From positions 1 to 21,022 of the forward strand of contig CAJPTV010000026.1 in the NCBI GenBank assembly GCA_905373665.1: 21,022 nt of DNA, read 5' to 3'. Of the stretch, positions 1 through 6,986 are shown piece after piece (the first letter of the stretch is position 1; each line of letters begins with the position of its first letter). This DNA is from Bacteroidia bacterium. GTDB lineage: Bacteria > Bacteroidota > Bacteroidia > Bacteroidales > CAJPTX01. The position numbers were made by a program, and so were the translations under genes. The notes under the pieces are model-generated. The model was not told the DNA's origin. It did no database searches and was given only the letters and a program-made list of their open reading frames with translations.

Positions 1-124
1 GGGGGGGCAAGGGGCTTCGTTTAATATCTATTTTTTAGGTGTTAAGAGTGCTGTAACTATTACCCCGTTTCAACGTCTGATTGTTAGATATTGATAATGG
101 TTCAGTAATAACTCATAACGAATA

Positions 125-2482
125 ATGAAGAGAATCTTTCACTCCCTATTCCTGCTGCTCATAGCTAGTAGCCTTTTCCCTCTCTCCTCCCTCAAAGCAC
201 AGCCTACCCATAGCATTAGCCTCACGGGCAAGGTAAAGGAGGCGACGACGAATAAGCCGATTCCGTATGCCACGGTCGCCATTATTGACGGCGAGGGGAA
301 GACGCGCGGCGCGGTAACCGCCGAGGACGGAGGCTTTGAAATCACCACCCCAGCAGGTAAGATGAAGCTGGTGGTCTCCTGTATGGGCTATGCAAAGCAT
401 GAAGCTGAGCAAGAGGTTGCGAAGTCAGAGGATTTGGGCGATATCCTCCTACAGCCCGACACGAAGGAGCTGGACGAGGTGGTCGTAAAAGCTGTGAAGC
501 CTATGATTCGGCGTGAGGTGGGGAAGATAGTCCTTGATGCGAAGAGTCTTGCCCCGATAGCGACCAATGCGATAGATCTGTTGAGGCGTACGCCGGGGCT
601 GTTGGTTTCGGATGATGGGAGCGTTACAGTGGTGGGGAAAGGGAGTCTTTTGATTCTTATCAATGGACAGGAAAAGCATCTGACGGGGCAAGAGTTCGGT
701 GCTTATTTGCGTGGTTTGCAGGCAGAGGATATCAAGACAATAGAGGTGATGACGATCCCGCCCGCTAAGTATAGCGCCGAGGGGGATGTGGGGATTGTTA
801 ATATCGTTTTGCAACGGAAGCTATCGGACTATTTCGGGGGGACGGTCTCGGATATTCATTTTGTGGATAAGGAGCAGGCGAATGACGCTTCGTTGAGTCT
901 GAAGTATCAGAACGGCTCGCTTTTTCTCTATGCCAACGGGCGATTGGGGCTTGGGAATTGGCTCAATGAGACCGTTTATGACAAGCGATACCAAGCAAGA
1001 AGGTTGGAACAGCACCAGAGTGATAAGCGGTCGAACCTGTATACGGACCCCTCCGTGGGATTTGAGTGGGGGCTGCCCAAGAACTTTACCCTCGGGGGGC
1101 ATTATTCGGGCTTATACTTCGAGCCAGACCACGAGGTGCGAGACGAGGTGGCGAGCGTAGACAATGCGACGAATACGGAGAGTCATTTCCAAGGGCTTAC
1201 TCAAAACAACCATCGTCTGTTGCGTCACACCGGAGGGGTATTTGTGAAGAAGAATTGGGGCGAAAAGAGTGCGGTGTTCGATGTAAGCTATCTTCACAAC
1301 GATGTGGGGATGAACGACCGTTATAGCGCTACGGGGGACAATACGTTCAAGTACAATAACCAAACGAACTTACTCATCGACCTGTGGAAGGCGAAGTTAG
1401 ACTTGGAATTCCCCATTAGTGCCGTAATGATGGAGTGTGGGACGTCATACCAGCACACCACCTCGGATAATGTGGCGCACTACTTAGAGAATCCCCTCTT
1501 GCCTGATCAGCACGACGCCTTTTTGCACAAGGAACAGATCGGCGCCGTGTATGCCGATGCGGTATTTCAACCCTTTGCTAAGGTGATGACGCGGCTCGGG
1601 CTACGGGGCGAGGGGGTAGTGATAGATGCCAAGCAGCGCGACATGGATAGGAAGATCAACAACTCGCGGTGGAACGTATTCCCGACCTTTTATCTCAATT
1701 ATACGCCATGGGAGAAGCATTCTTTTTCGCTGAGCTTTGGGCGTCGGATTCGGCGTCCGCATTTCCTATCTATCAATCCCTTTGTAAAGTACACTGACCC
1801 GTATAGCATGAGTGCGGGGAATCCGGACTTACAGCCCTCGCTCGCTTACAATGCCGAACTGGGGTATACGTTGAACAATAACTTCAATGTGGCGGTAAGT
1901 TACCGGGTATTGAACAACGATAGTCACACTGTGCCACGGGTGCTAGGTGACGGGACGGTGCTTTACACGAAAGAGAACTCGAGCGATAATCGCATTATAC
2001 TGCTTGCTGCCTCTTACCGTTGGTTTCCCGCAAGGTGGTTTAATGCCATGGTGGGAGGGTATGGTTACCACATGCGGGGCACGTCGAATGCTTATGAAAA
2101 GCCTATTGTGAACCAAGACTGGGTGGTCTTGGCTTACACGGCACTGAACTTCTACTTCAACGATAAGAGGACGTGGATGGCGGAGATAGAGACCCAATAC
2201 ATGAGTCCTGAGCAGTACCCACTATTTGTGGGTAAGCCTCGCTTCTATCTACACGCAGCCCTTAACTACCGAGCGTTGGGCGGAAAGCTTAATATCAGCG
2301 CGCAGGTGCAGAACCTTCTGAAGAACAATACGGGGCACACGCAAGTGACGCCAGAGTATAAGGAGGAGCTGACGAACGACGTCCGTCGACGGTTACGTCT
2401 CTCGCTCTCTTACAATTTCGGAGGTTCAATCAAGAAGCGCGAATATTCTGTGCGTGAGCTCTATGAGCGGTTGGGGGATTAG
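125..2482 (+). CDS. TonB-receptor-like outer-membrane beta-barrel protein, copy 1
   Basis: A 785-aa protein that should sit in the outer membrane. Residues 1-25 form a signal peptide (hydrophobic stretch, then SSLKA-Q). Residues about 30-110 look like a CarboxypepD_reg domain (GKV, PYATVAI, DGGFEI, YxxH pattern). Residues about 128-230 resemble a TonB-receptor plug (AIDLLRRTPGLLV, ILINGQ, IEVMTIPPAKYSAEGDVGIVNI). The rest is beta-barrel repeats ending in LSLSYNFGG, as in the OMP_b-brl_3 type. No TonB box is evident. Residues about 22-243 are identical to the barrel gene after the radical SAM maturase, while the barrels differ. The family covers TonB-dependent importers and related barrels; the cargo is unknown. 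Given the neighbours it may import, export or bind the peptide product (inference). No clear promoter box is visible in the 124 bp upstream. Confidence 0.9.
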   Translation: MKRIFHSLFLLLIASSLFPLSSLKAQPTHSISLTGKVKEATTNKPIPYATVAIIDGEGKTRGAVTAEDGGFEITTPAGKMKLVVSCMGYAKHEAEQEVAKSEDLGDILLQPDTKELDEVVVKAVKPMIRREVGKIVLDAKSLAPIATNAIDLLRRTPGLLVSDDGSVTVVGKGSLLILINGQEKHLTGQEFGAYLRGLQAEDIKTIEVMTIPPAKYSAEGDVGIVNIVLQRKLSDYFGGTVSDIHFVDKEQANDASLSLKYQNGSLFLYANGRLGLGNWLNETVYDKRYQARRLEQHQSDKRSNLYTDPSVGFEWGLPKNFTLGGHYSGLYFEPDHEVRDEVASVDNATNTESHFQGLTQNNHRLLRHTGGVFVKKNWGEKSAVFDVSYLHNDVGMNDRYSATGDNTFKYNNQTNLLIDLWKAKLDLEFPISAVMMECGTSYQHTTSDNVAHYLENPLLPDQHDAFLHKEQIGAVYADAVFQPFAKVMTRLGLRGEGVVIDAKQRDMDRKINNSRWNVFPTFYLNYTPWEKHSFSLSFGRRIRRPHFLSINPFVKYTDPYSMSAGNPDLQPSLAYNAELGYTLNNNFNVAVSYRVLNNDSHTVPRVLGDGTVLYTKENSSDNRIILLAASYRWFPARWFNAMVGGYGYHMRGTSNAYEKPIVNQDWVVLAYTALNFYFNDKRTWMAEIETQYMSPEQYPLFVGKPRFYLHAALNYRALGGKLNISAQVQNLLKNNTGHTQVTPEYKEELTNDVRRRLRLSLSYNFGGSIKKREYSVRELYERLGD
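172..854 (+). repeat. Long direct repeat, copy A (5' part of barrel gene 1)
   Basis: Read base by base against 4511-5193, this block matches at a constant offset of 4,339 bp. There are two substitutions (positions 202 and 214), and 215-854 is 640 bp of perfect identity. Identity stops abruptly at 855, inside codon 244, where the two barrel domains begin to diverge. Perfect conservation of third codon positions indicates recent duplication or gene conversion rather than selection on protein alone. Confidence 0.97.
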
Positions 2483-2510
2483 GTTCGTGCAACTCTCTTG
2501 CTTGTTGGCT

Positions 2511-2577
2511 ACAAGCTATAGATTGTGCCCCTACGTGCTTAGCGATGCTCGTTAGGCACGTAGGGGGGCAATGGTAA
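2511..2577 (+). pseudogene. Possible relic of a C39 peptidase (PCAT) coding sequence
   Basis: Read in frame from 2512, this stretch translates as QAIDCAPTCLAMLVRHVG and then reaches a stop at about 2575. The intact exporter downstream has RDAMDCGPTCLAMIARHYG at the same place. At nucleotide level about three quarters of roughly 60 positions match 9110-9170 by hand alignment, without gaps. The segment includes the catalytic Cys context (DCxPTC). No further similarity was found on either side. The same bases form a long hairpin, so a repeat element with accidental similarity is the alternative. Confidence 0.4.
2522..2572. repeat. Long inverted repeat / hairpin, 23-bp arms
   Basis: Arms 2522-2544 and 2550-2572 pair around a 5-nt loop (ATGCT) with one mismatch (2527/2567) and three G-U pairs. 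The core arms are CCCCTACGTGC and GCACGTAGGGG. No T-run follows, so it is not a standard intrinsic terminator. It could still end or process the transcript of the upstream barrel gene, or be a REP-like interspersed element. Confidence 0.8.
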
Positions 2578-2654
2578 AGGGGGAAAGTCTGCAAAAGGGT
2601 ATTGTAGGTGCTGTATACAAGCTTAGCAATATTGACTAAAAATAACAAATAATA

Positions 2655-2686
2655 TTTGGTTTTGTCAAAACAATATGTTAGCTTCG
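2655..2686 (+). promoter_or_regulatory. Candidate Bacteroidota promoter for the RiPP operon
   Basis: TTTG at 2655-2658 is followed, 20 nt later, by TAGCTTCG at 2679-2686. This is one base from the Bacteroides -7 consensus TAnnTTTG, at the usual spacing from a -33 TTTG. The surroundings are clearly AT-rich. If used, it would give a leader of roughly 180 nt before the precursor start. Weakness: one mismatch in the -7 box. Confidence 0.4.
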
Positions 2687-2872
2687 TAGTATAGAAGTAA
2701 TTCGCGCGCATAATTGCATCTATAGAGCATGGTTCAGCTCGCTACGAAGGACGTGTCCTTCACTTGTTGCCAATAATGGGGCGTCTCGCTCTCTGATCAG
2801 GGCGTTTCTATTGCAAGGTGGAAACAGACACACTGGCCGAAATGTCTGCAGATTTTATAATTGTTATAGACG

Positions 2873-3064
2873 ATGAGATCTATAAATGATTTGTTCTCTA
2901 GTGAGTTGCAAGACGATGATCAGATCGTTGTTAACGGTGGTTTTGATTCCACTGTAATGTCTGGTATTGGATGCGGCTCAGAATGTCATGGGAATTGGGG
3001 GATTGTGTGTGGGAATAAGTGTAACCTACCCAAACCTCCTATTGCGACTCCCATAAAAGAATAG
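2873..3064 (+). CDS. Putative RiPP precursor peptide with GG leader and four-cysteine core
   Basis: A 63-aa peptide directly before a radical SAM/SPASM maturase. Residues 1-23 look like a double-glycine leader: amphipathic start (INDLFSSEL), acidic run (QDDDQ), then IVVNGG. Residues 24-63 would be the core, with Cys34, Cys38, Cys46 and Cys50 arranged CGSEC-HGNWGIV-CGNKC, then a proline-rich tail (PKPPIATP). GG leaders are cut by C39 peptidases of exporters such as the one encoded 6 kb downstream. The cysteines could carry thioether (sactipeptide-like) links or disulfides, and Trp42 could also be a target; the chemistry is inference. It recalls the GG-Bacteroidales natural-product precursors. 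No Shine-Dalgarno sequence is evident, which is normal for this phylum. Base composition is AT-richer than the flanking barrel genes. Confidence 0.8.
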   Translation: MRSINDLFSSELQDDDQIVVNGGFDSTVMSGIGCGSECHGNWGIVCGNKCNLPKPPIATPIKE

Positions 3065-3091
3065 TTCCTCGGTAGTCTGTTTTATTGTTTT

Positions 3092-3120
3092 GAGGGTGAA
3101 GTAACTTATACTTCACCCTC
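3092..3120 (+). promoter_or_regulatory. Perfect 12-bp hairpin between precursor and maturase
   Basis: GAGGGTGAAGTA (3092-3103) and TACTTCACCCTC (3109-3120) pair perfectly around a 5-nt loop (ACTTA). It lies 27 nt after the precursor stop and 18 nt before the maturase ATG. No U-tract follows. It is better read as an mRNA stabiliser or processing site, or a partial attenuator giving more precursor than maturase transcript, than as a full terminator. The role is inference; the pairing is visible. Confidence 0.75.
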
Positions 3121-3138
3121 GATTCAAAGATAAAGAAT

Positions 3139-4467
3139 ATGAAGAAGAGTAGTTATAACATATTCGTTCCTTGTGAGAACATCGTGGTTGGCTTTAATAC
3201 CTATCAGAATATATACATGGTCATCTCGCATAATGCATACCGAGCGTATAACGAGGACTCTTTAGAAACATTGGAGAGTAAGTTCCCTAATTGTTATCGG
3301 AATATGCAGAGCTTGGGCTTTCTGATCGCGGATGATTTTGATGAGCTCGCGATGCTTAGGTTACGCAATAAGCAAGAGTGTTTTGCTTCAAGATTTTTTC
3401 ACTTGATGGTTTATCCCACGCAAGATTGCAACCTGAAGTGTTGGTATTGCTATGAGAGTCATCGAAAGGATACAAAGATGACCCCAGAGGTTATGGAGCG
3501 GATCTATTTGTACGTAAAGCAGTTGATCGAAGAGAATGCTTTTGATAGCTTTCAATTATCCTTCTTTGGAGGAGAACCATTACTTCACTTTGATGAGGTC
3601 GTATTGCCTTTGGCAAATAGAATCAAAGAGCTAGTGGAAGGTGCAGGAAAGTCATTTTCGACTTTTTTCGTAACGAATGCTTCTTTGATGAATAGTGCGA
3701 TCATTGATAAGTTGGTAACGCTACACCCTAAGCTGCAAATAACGTTGGATGGTGTTCGAGAGAAGCACGATAGGGTAAGAATCTGGAAGAAGGATAATGC
3801 CCCAACTTATGATACTATTATCAATGCCGTACGGACATTGTCTCAAAAGGAGGAGTTGGCAGATTTTGCACTTACGCTGCGCATCAACTATGATAATGAG
3901 ACACTGGAGCGCCTTCATGATTTGCTAGAAGACTTATTAGTGGGTATCAATAAGAAGAAATTGCATGTCCATTTTGAGCGAGTATGGCAAACGATAGATT
4001 CTGTAGAGGATGAACATCGAGTTCTATTACAAAAGACTCTTATGGAGTTTACGGAAAAAGGTTTTGTCGTGGATGTCGGAGGGTTTAGCCGGAAGGATTG
4101 TTCTTGTCCAGCAGAAATTTACAGTTTTGCTGTTGTGAATTATGATGGCAGCCTTCATAAATGTAACGGACGAACCTTGACTAAGGAAACAGCCTGTGGT
4201 GAGATAACCTCGACGGGGCGAATGGAATGGGACGGGAATATTATTGCGCAGCGAATAGGCTTGTCTACATTTGAGAATCCAACGTGTTTACAGTGTAAGA
4301 TGCTCCCTCTGTGTATGGGACCATGTAGTCAGAAGCTTATCGAAATGGGGGGCTTTGATAAGAAAATATGCTCAATGCGGTTTGTGGATACTAGTCTAAA
4401 TGACTATATCCTTCAGGATTTTAGGACGCGTGCATTGCTTCAACAATACCAAGACGGGAAACTATAA
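3139..4467 (+). CDS. Radical SAM/SPASM peptide maturase
   Basis: A 442-aa cytoplasmic enzyme expected to modify the precursor encoded just upstream. Residues 1-85 are a likely peptide-recognition N-terminus (RRE-like by position only). The radical SAM [4Fe-4S] motif is Cys97-x3-Cys101-x2-Cys104 (CNLKCWYC), followed by GGEP at 144-147, which helps bind S-adenosylmethionine. The C-terminal SPASM domain is rich in cysteines: C321/C323, C342, C353, then C383-x2-C386-x5-C392-x3-C396 and C411, enough for auxiliary Fe-S clusters. SPASM maturases install thioether, C-C or related crosslinks; which one here cannot be told. Its TAA overlaps the next gene's ATG by one base (TAATG), implying translational coupling. 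It may belong to the GG-Bacteroidales maturase group (from memory). Confidence 0.93.
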   Translation: MKKSSYNIFVPCENIVVGFNTYQNIYMVISHNAYRAYNEDSLETLESKFPNCYRNMQSLGFLIADDFDELAMLRLRNKQECFASRFFHLMVYPTQDCNLKCWYCYESHRKDTKMTPEVMERIYLYVKQLIEENAFDSFQLSFFGGEPLLHFDEVVLPLANRIKELVEGAGKSFSTFFVTNASLMNSAIIDKLVTLHPKLQITLDGVREKHDRVRIWKKDNAPTYDTIINAVRTLSQKEELADFALTLRINYDNETLERLHDLLEDLLVGINKKKLHVHFERVWQTIDSVEDEHRVLLQKTLMEFTEKGFVVDVGGFSRKDCSCPAEIYSFAVVNYDGSLHKCNGRTLTKETACGEITSTGRMEWDGNIIAQRIGLSTFENPTCLQCKMLPLCMGPCSQKLIEMGGFDKKICSMRFVDTSLNDYILQDFRTRALLQQYQDGKL

Positions 4468-6821
4468 TGAGAAATATCTATACGTTATTTGTGTTGCTCG
4501 TTATTGCGAGCCTTTTCCCTCTCTCCTCCCTCAAAGCACAACCTACCCATAGTATTAGCCTCACGGGCAAGGTAAAGGAGGCGACGACGAATAAGCCGAT
4601 TCCGTATGCCACGGTCGCCATTATTGACGGCGAGGGGAAGACGCGCGGCGCGGTAACCGCCGAGGACGGAGGCTTTGAAATCACCACCCCAGCAGGTAAG
4701 ATGAAGCTGGTGGTCTCCTGTATGGGCTATGCAAAGCATGAAGCTGAGCAAGAGGTTGCGAAGTCAGAGGATTTGGGCGATATCCTCCTACAGCCCGACA
4801 CGAAGGAGCTGGACGAGGTGGTCGTAAAAGCTGTGAAGCCTATGATTCGGCGTGAGGTGGGGAAGATAGTCCTTGATGCGAAGAGTCTTGCCCCGATAGC
4901 GACCAATGCGATAGATCTGTTGAGGCGTACGCCGGGGCTGTTGGTTTCGGATGATGGGAGCGTTACAGTGGTGGGGAAAGGGAGTCTTTTGATTCTTATC
5001 AATGGACAGGAAAAGCATCTGACGGGGCAAGAGTTCGGTGCTTATTTGCGTGGTTTGCAGGCAGAGGATATCAAGACAATAGAGGTGATGACGATCCCGC
5101 CCGCTAAGTATAGCGCCGAGGGGGATGTGGGGATTGTTAATATCGTTTTGCAACGGAAGCTATCGGACTATTTCGGGGGGACGGTCTCGGATACGCACTT
5201 TATTTCTAAATACCAGTCGAACGATGCTGCGGCAAGTCTGAAATACCAGAATGGGGCGTTGTTTCTTTATGCGGGTGGGATGCTCGGTTTGGGGAACGAA
5301 AACGAAGAGATATTCCGCAATCGGACTTATTCGCAAAGAAAATGGGAGCAGCACACAGATGATAAGAGTGCGAATCGATATGCTGGAGGGAATCTAGGCT
5401 TTGAATGGGGATTGCCACACCAAGTTGTTGTCGGAGGGCATTACGCAGGGATTTCGTTTACTCCAGACCATGAGATCGAATATATGGTGAATATGGAGGA
5501 CGAGGTGAGCAAGAAGGAGAGCCATTTCCGTGCATTGAACAACATCGATAACAGCATACAGCGTCACAATGGCGGGGTATTTTTGGAAAAGCATTGGGAG
5601 CGGAAAAGTGCAGTATTGGATGTAAACTATGTGCACTATACTCTTGCTAATAAGGATCATTATCGTGCTACGGGTGATAACACCTATCGGTATAACAACC
5701 TTATGGATAGGAAAACAGACTTATGGTCAGGGAAGTTGGATGTCTCGCTCCCGTCGAATGTACTAAACATTGATTTTGGGACAGCCTACCAGTATACCCA
5801 AACAGACCACACAGCGAGTTTTTTAGAGAACTCCCTCCTCCCCGATCAGCACGATGCATTCCTTCATAAGGAGCATATTGGTGCTGTTTATACAGATTTT
5901 GTGTTCTATCCGCTCCAGACGTTGGTAACGCAGATAGGGTTGCGTGGCGAGGGAACGATGGTTTATGGTCGGCAGCGAGATGTGGAAAAAAAGATAGACT
6001 CCAAGCTTTTCCATCTTTTCCCGACACTCTACCTTGGTTACTATCCTCATGAGAAGCATGTGCTGAGTCTGAGTTTCGGACGTCGGATTAGTCGCCCGAG
6101 TTTTGCAGATATCAACCCTTTTGTGCGCTATATAGACCAGTACAATATAGTTGCGGGAAATCCGGACTTAAAGCCCACGATATCTTACAATGCGGAATTG
6201 GGGTATACCTTCAATAACAACCTCAATGTAGCTTTTAGCTATCGAGCGATGAAAGACGAGTCGTCTACGGTGCCTAGGCTTCAAAGTGACGGTACGTTAC
6301 TCCATACGGAAGAGAATTCGAGTGATTTGCGACTCTTTTTACTCTCTACATCCTATCGGTGGTTTCCTTCTGATTGGTTCAATGCTTTCGTTGTGCTTTA
6401 CGGTTATCACATGCAGGGCGTATCGAATGCTTATGAGAAGCCGATTACGAACCAAAGCTTGGTCTTTATGGCTTACAGTGGTTTGAACGTCTATTTCAAT
6501 CAAAAGAAGACGTGGATGGCGGAGATTCATACGCAATATCAGACTCCAGAGCACTATGCATTATCTACGAGTACGCCGCGTTTTCATCTTCACCCCGCTA
6601 TTAAGTATAGTGCGTTGGGAGGGAGGCTCAATGTGAGTGCACAGTTGCTCTATGCATTGAAGAATGATACGGGGTATACGCAAACGATGCCTGATTACAA
6701 GGAGGTCAGTACGACTTATGTGAAACGGATGTTCAAGCTCTCTCTTTCGTACAACTTTGGCGGCTTTATCGAGCGAGAGGGACATTCGGCAGAAAAGCTC
6801 TATGAGCGGTTGGGGAAATAG
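4467..6821 (+). CDS. TonB-receptor-like outer-membrane beta-barrel protein, copy 2
   Basis: A 784-aa paralogue of the first gene in the window. It has a signal peptide (1-24), a CarboxypepD_reg domain (about 29-109), a plug domain (about 127-229) and a barrel ending in LSLSYNFGG. The first 13 or so residues differ from copy 1 (MRNIYTLFVLLV against MKRIFHSLFLLL). Residues 21-242 are identical, and the barrel is related but clearly divergent, with different loops. Sharing one base with the maturase stop puts it in the RiPP operon. An identical periplasmic part with different outer parts suggests the same inner partners and different external ligands or peptide variants (inference). Transport direction is unknown. 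Confidence 0.9.
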   Translation: MRNIYTLFVLLVIASLFPLSSLKAQPTHSISLTGKVKEATTNKPIPYATVAIIDGEGKTRGAVTAEDGGFEITTPAGKMKLVVSCMGYAKHEAEQEVAKSEDLGDILLQPDTKELDEVVVKAVKPMIRREVGKIVLDAKSLAPIATNAIDLLRRTPGLLVSDDGSVTVVGKGSLLILINGQEKHLTGQEFGAYLRGLQAEDIKTIEVMTIPPAKYSAEGDVGIVNIVLQRKLSDYFGGTVSDTHFISKYQSNDAAASLKYQNGALFLYAGGMLGLGNENEEIFRNRTYSQRKWEQHTDDKSANRYAGGNLGFEWGLPHQVVVGGHYAGISFTPDHEIEYMVNMEDEVSKKESHFRALNNIDNSIQRHNGGVFLEKHWERKSAVLDVNYVHYTLANKDHYRATGDNTYRYNNLMDRKTDLWSGKLDVSLPSNVLNIDFGTAYQYTQTDHTASFLENSLLPDQHDAFLHKEHIGAVYTDFVFYPLQTLVTQIGLRGEGTMVYGRQRDVEKKIDSKLFHLFPTLYLGYYPHEKHVLSLSFGRRISRPSFADINPFVRYIDQYNIVAGNPDLKPTISYNAELGYTFNNNLNVAFSYRAMKDESSTVPRLQSDGTLLHTEENSSDLRLFLLSTSYRWFPSDWFNAFVVLYGYHMQGVSNAYEKPITNQSLVFMAYSGLNVYFNQKKTWMAEIHTQYQTPEHYALSTSTPRFHLHPAIKYSALGGRLNVSAQLLYALKNDTGYTQTMPDYKEVSTTYVKRMFKLSLSYNFGGFIEREGHSAEKLYERLGK
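4511..5193 (+). repeat. Long direct repeat, copy B (5' part of barrel gene 2)
   Basis: Partner of 172-854 in the same orientation at an offset of 4,339 bp. The stretch 4554-5193 is base-for-base identical to 215-854; the only differences in the repeat are at 4541 and 4553. The two copies flank barrel 1's 3' part, the precursor and the maturase. Confidence 0.97.
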
Positions 6822-6861
6822 GTTTACGATAACAACTCACAGAGCTCCATTGAGGAGTATA

Positions 6862-6899
6862 AGGACGGCTTGCGAGAGGCGCATCTTGCAAGCCGTCTT
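6862..6899 (+). promoter_or_regulatory. Hairpin between barrel genes 2 and 3
   Basis: GACGGCTTGC (6864-6873) and GCAAGCCGTC (6888-6897) pair perfectly. The stem extends inward through four more pairs, one of them G-U, and outward through two. It lies 40 nt after the barrel 2 stop. Only a TTAAAA follows, so it could be a weak terminator or a processing site separating the operon's front from the exporter half. Confidence 0.65.
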
Positions 6900-6986
6900 A
6901 AAAGGATAAGAGCAGTACCTAGTGCAGTAGGGGGGAAGAAGAGAGGTTGCTGCAAAAAACACATACACAGTATCGCTATAGAGAAC

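Larger units (their letters stand above)
2483..2872. other. 390-bp intergenic leader region ahead of the RiPP precursor
   Basis: No full-length gene is visible here. From the left it holds a 23-bp-arm hairpin overlapping a C39-peptidase-like sequence (about 2511-2577). An AT-rich stretch around 2630-2690 with a candidate promoter follows. Next is a small perfect hairpin (GAAGGA-CGTG-TCCTTC, 2746-2761), then about 110 bp without recognisable signals up to the precursor ATG at 2873. A 15-codon ORF at 2729-2776 exists but has nothing to support it. Confidence 0.6.

Noticed and set aside
449..814. 121-codon reverse-strand ORF perfectly repeated at 4788-5153
   Set aside because: Identity is explained by the 640-bp direct repeat in the barrel genes; the reverse frame has no domain features.
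2729..2776. 15-codon ORF (MVQLATKDVSFTCCQ) in the precursor leader region, a possible leader peptide or mini-precursor
   Set aside because: No GG leader, no ribosome-binding signal and no regulatory hairpin pair typical of attenuation. Such short ORFs are expected by chance.
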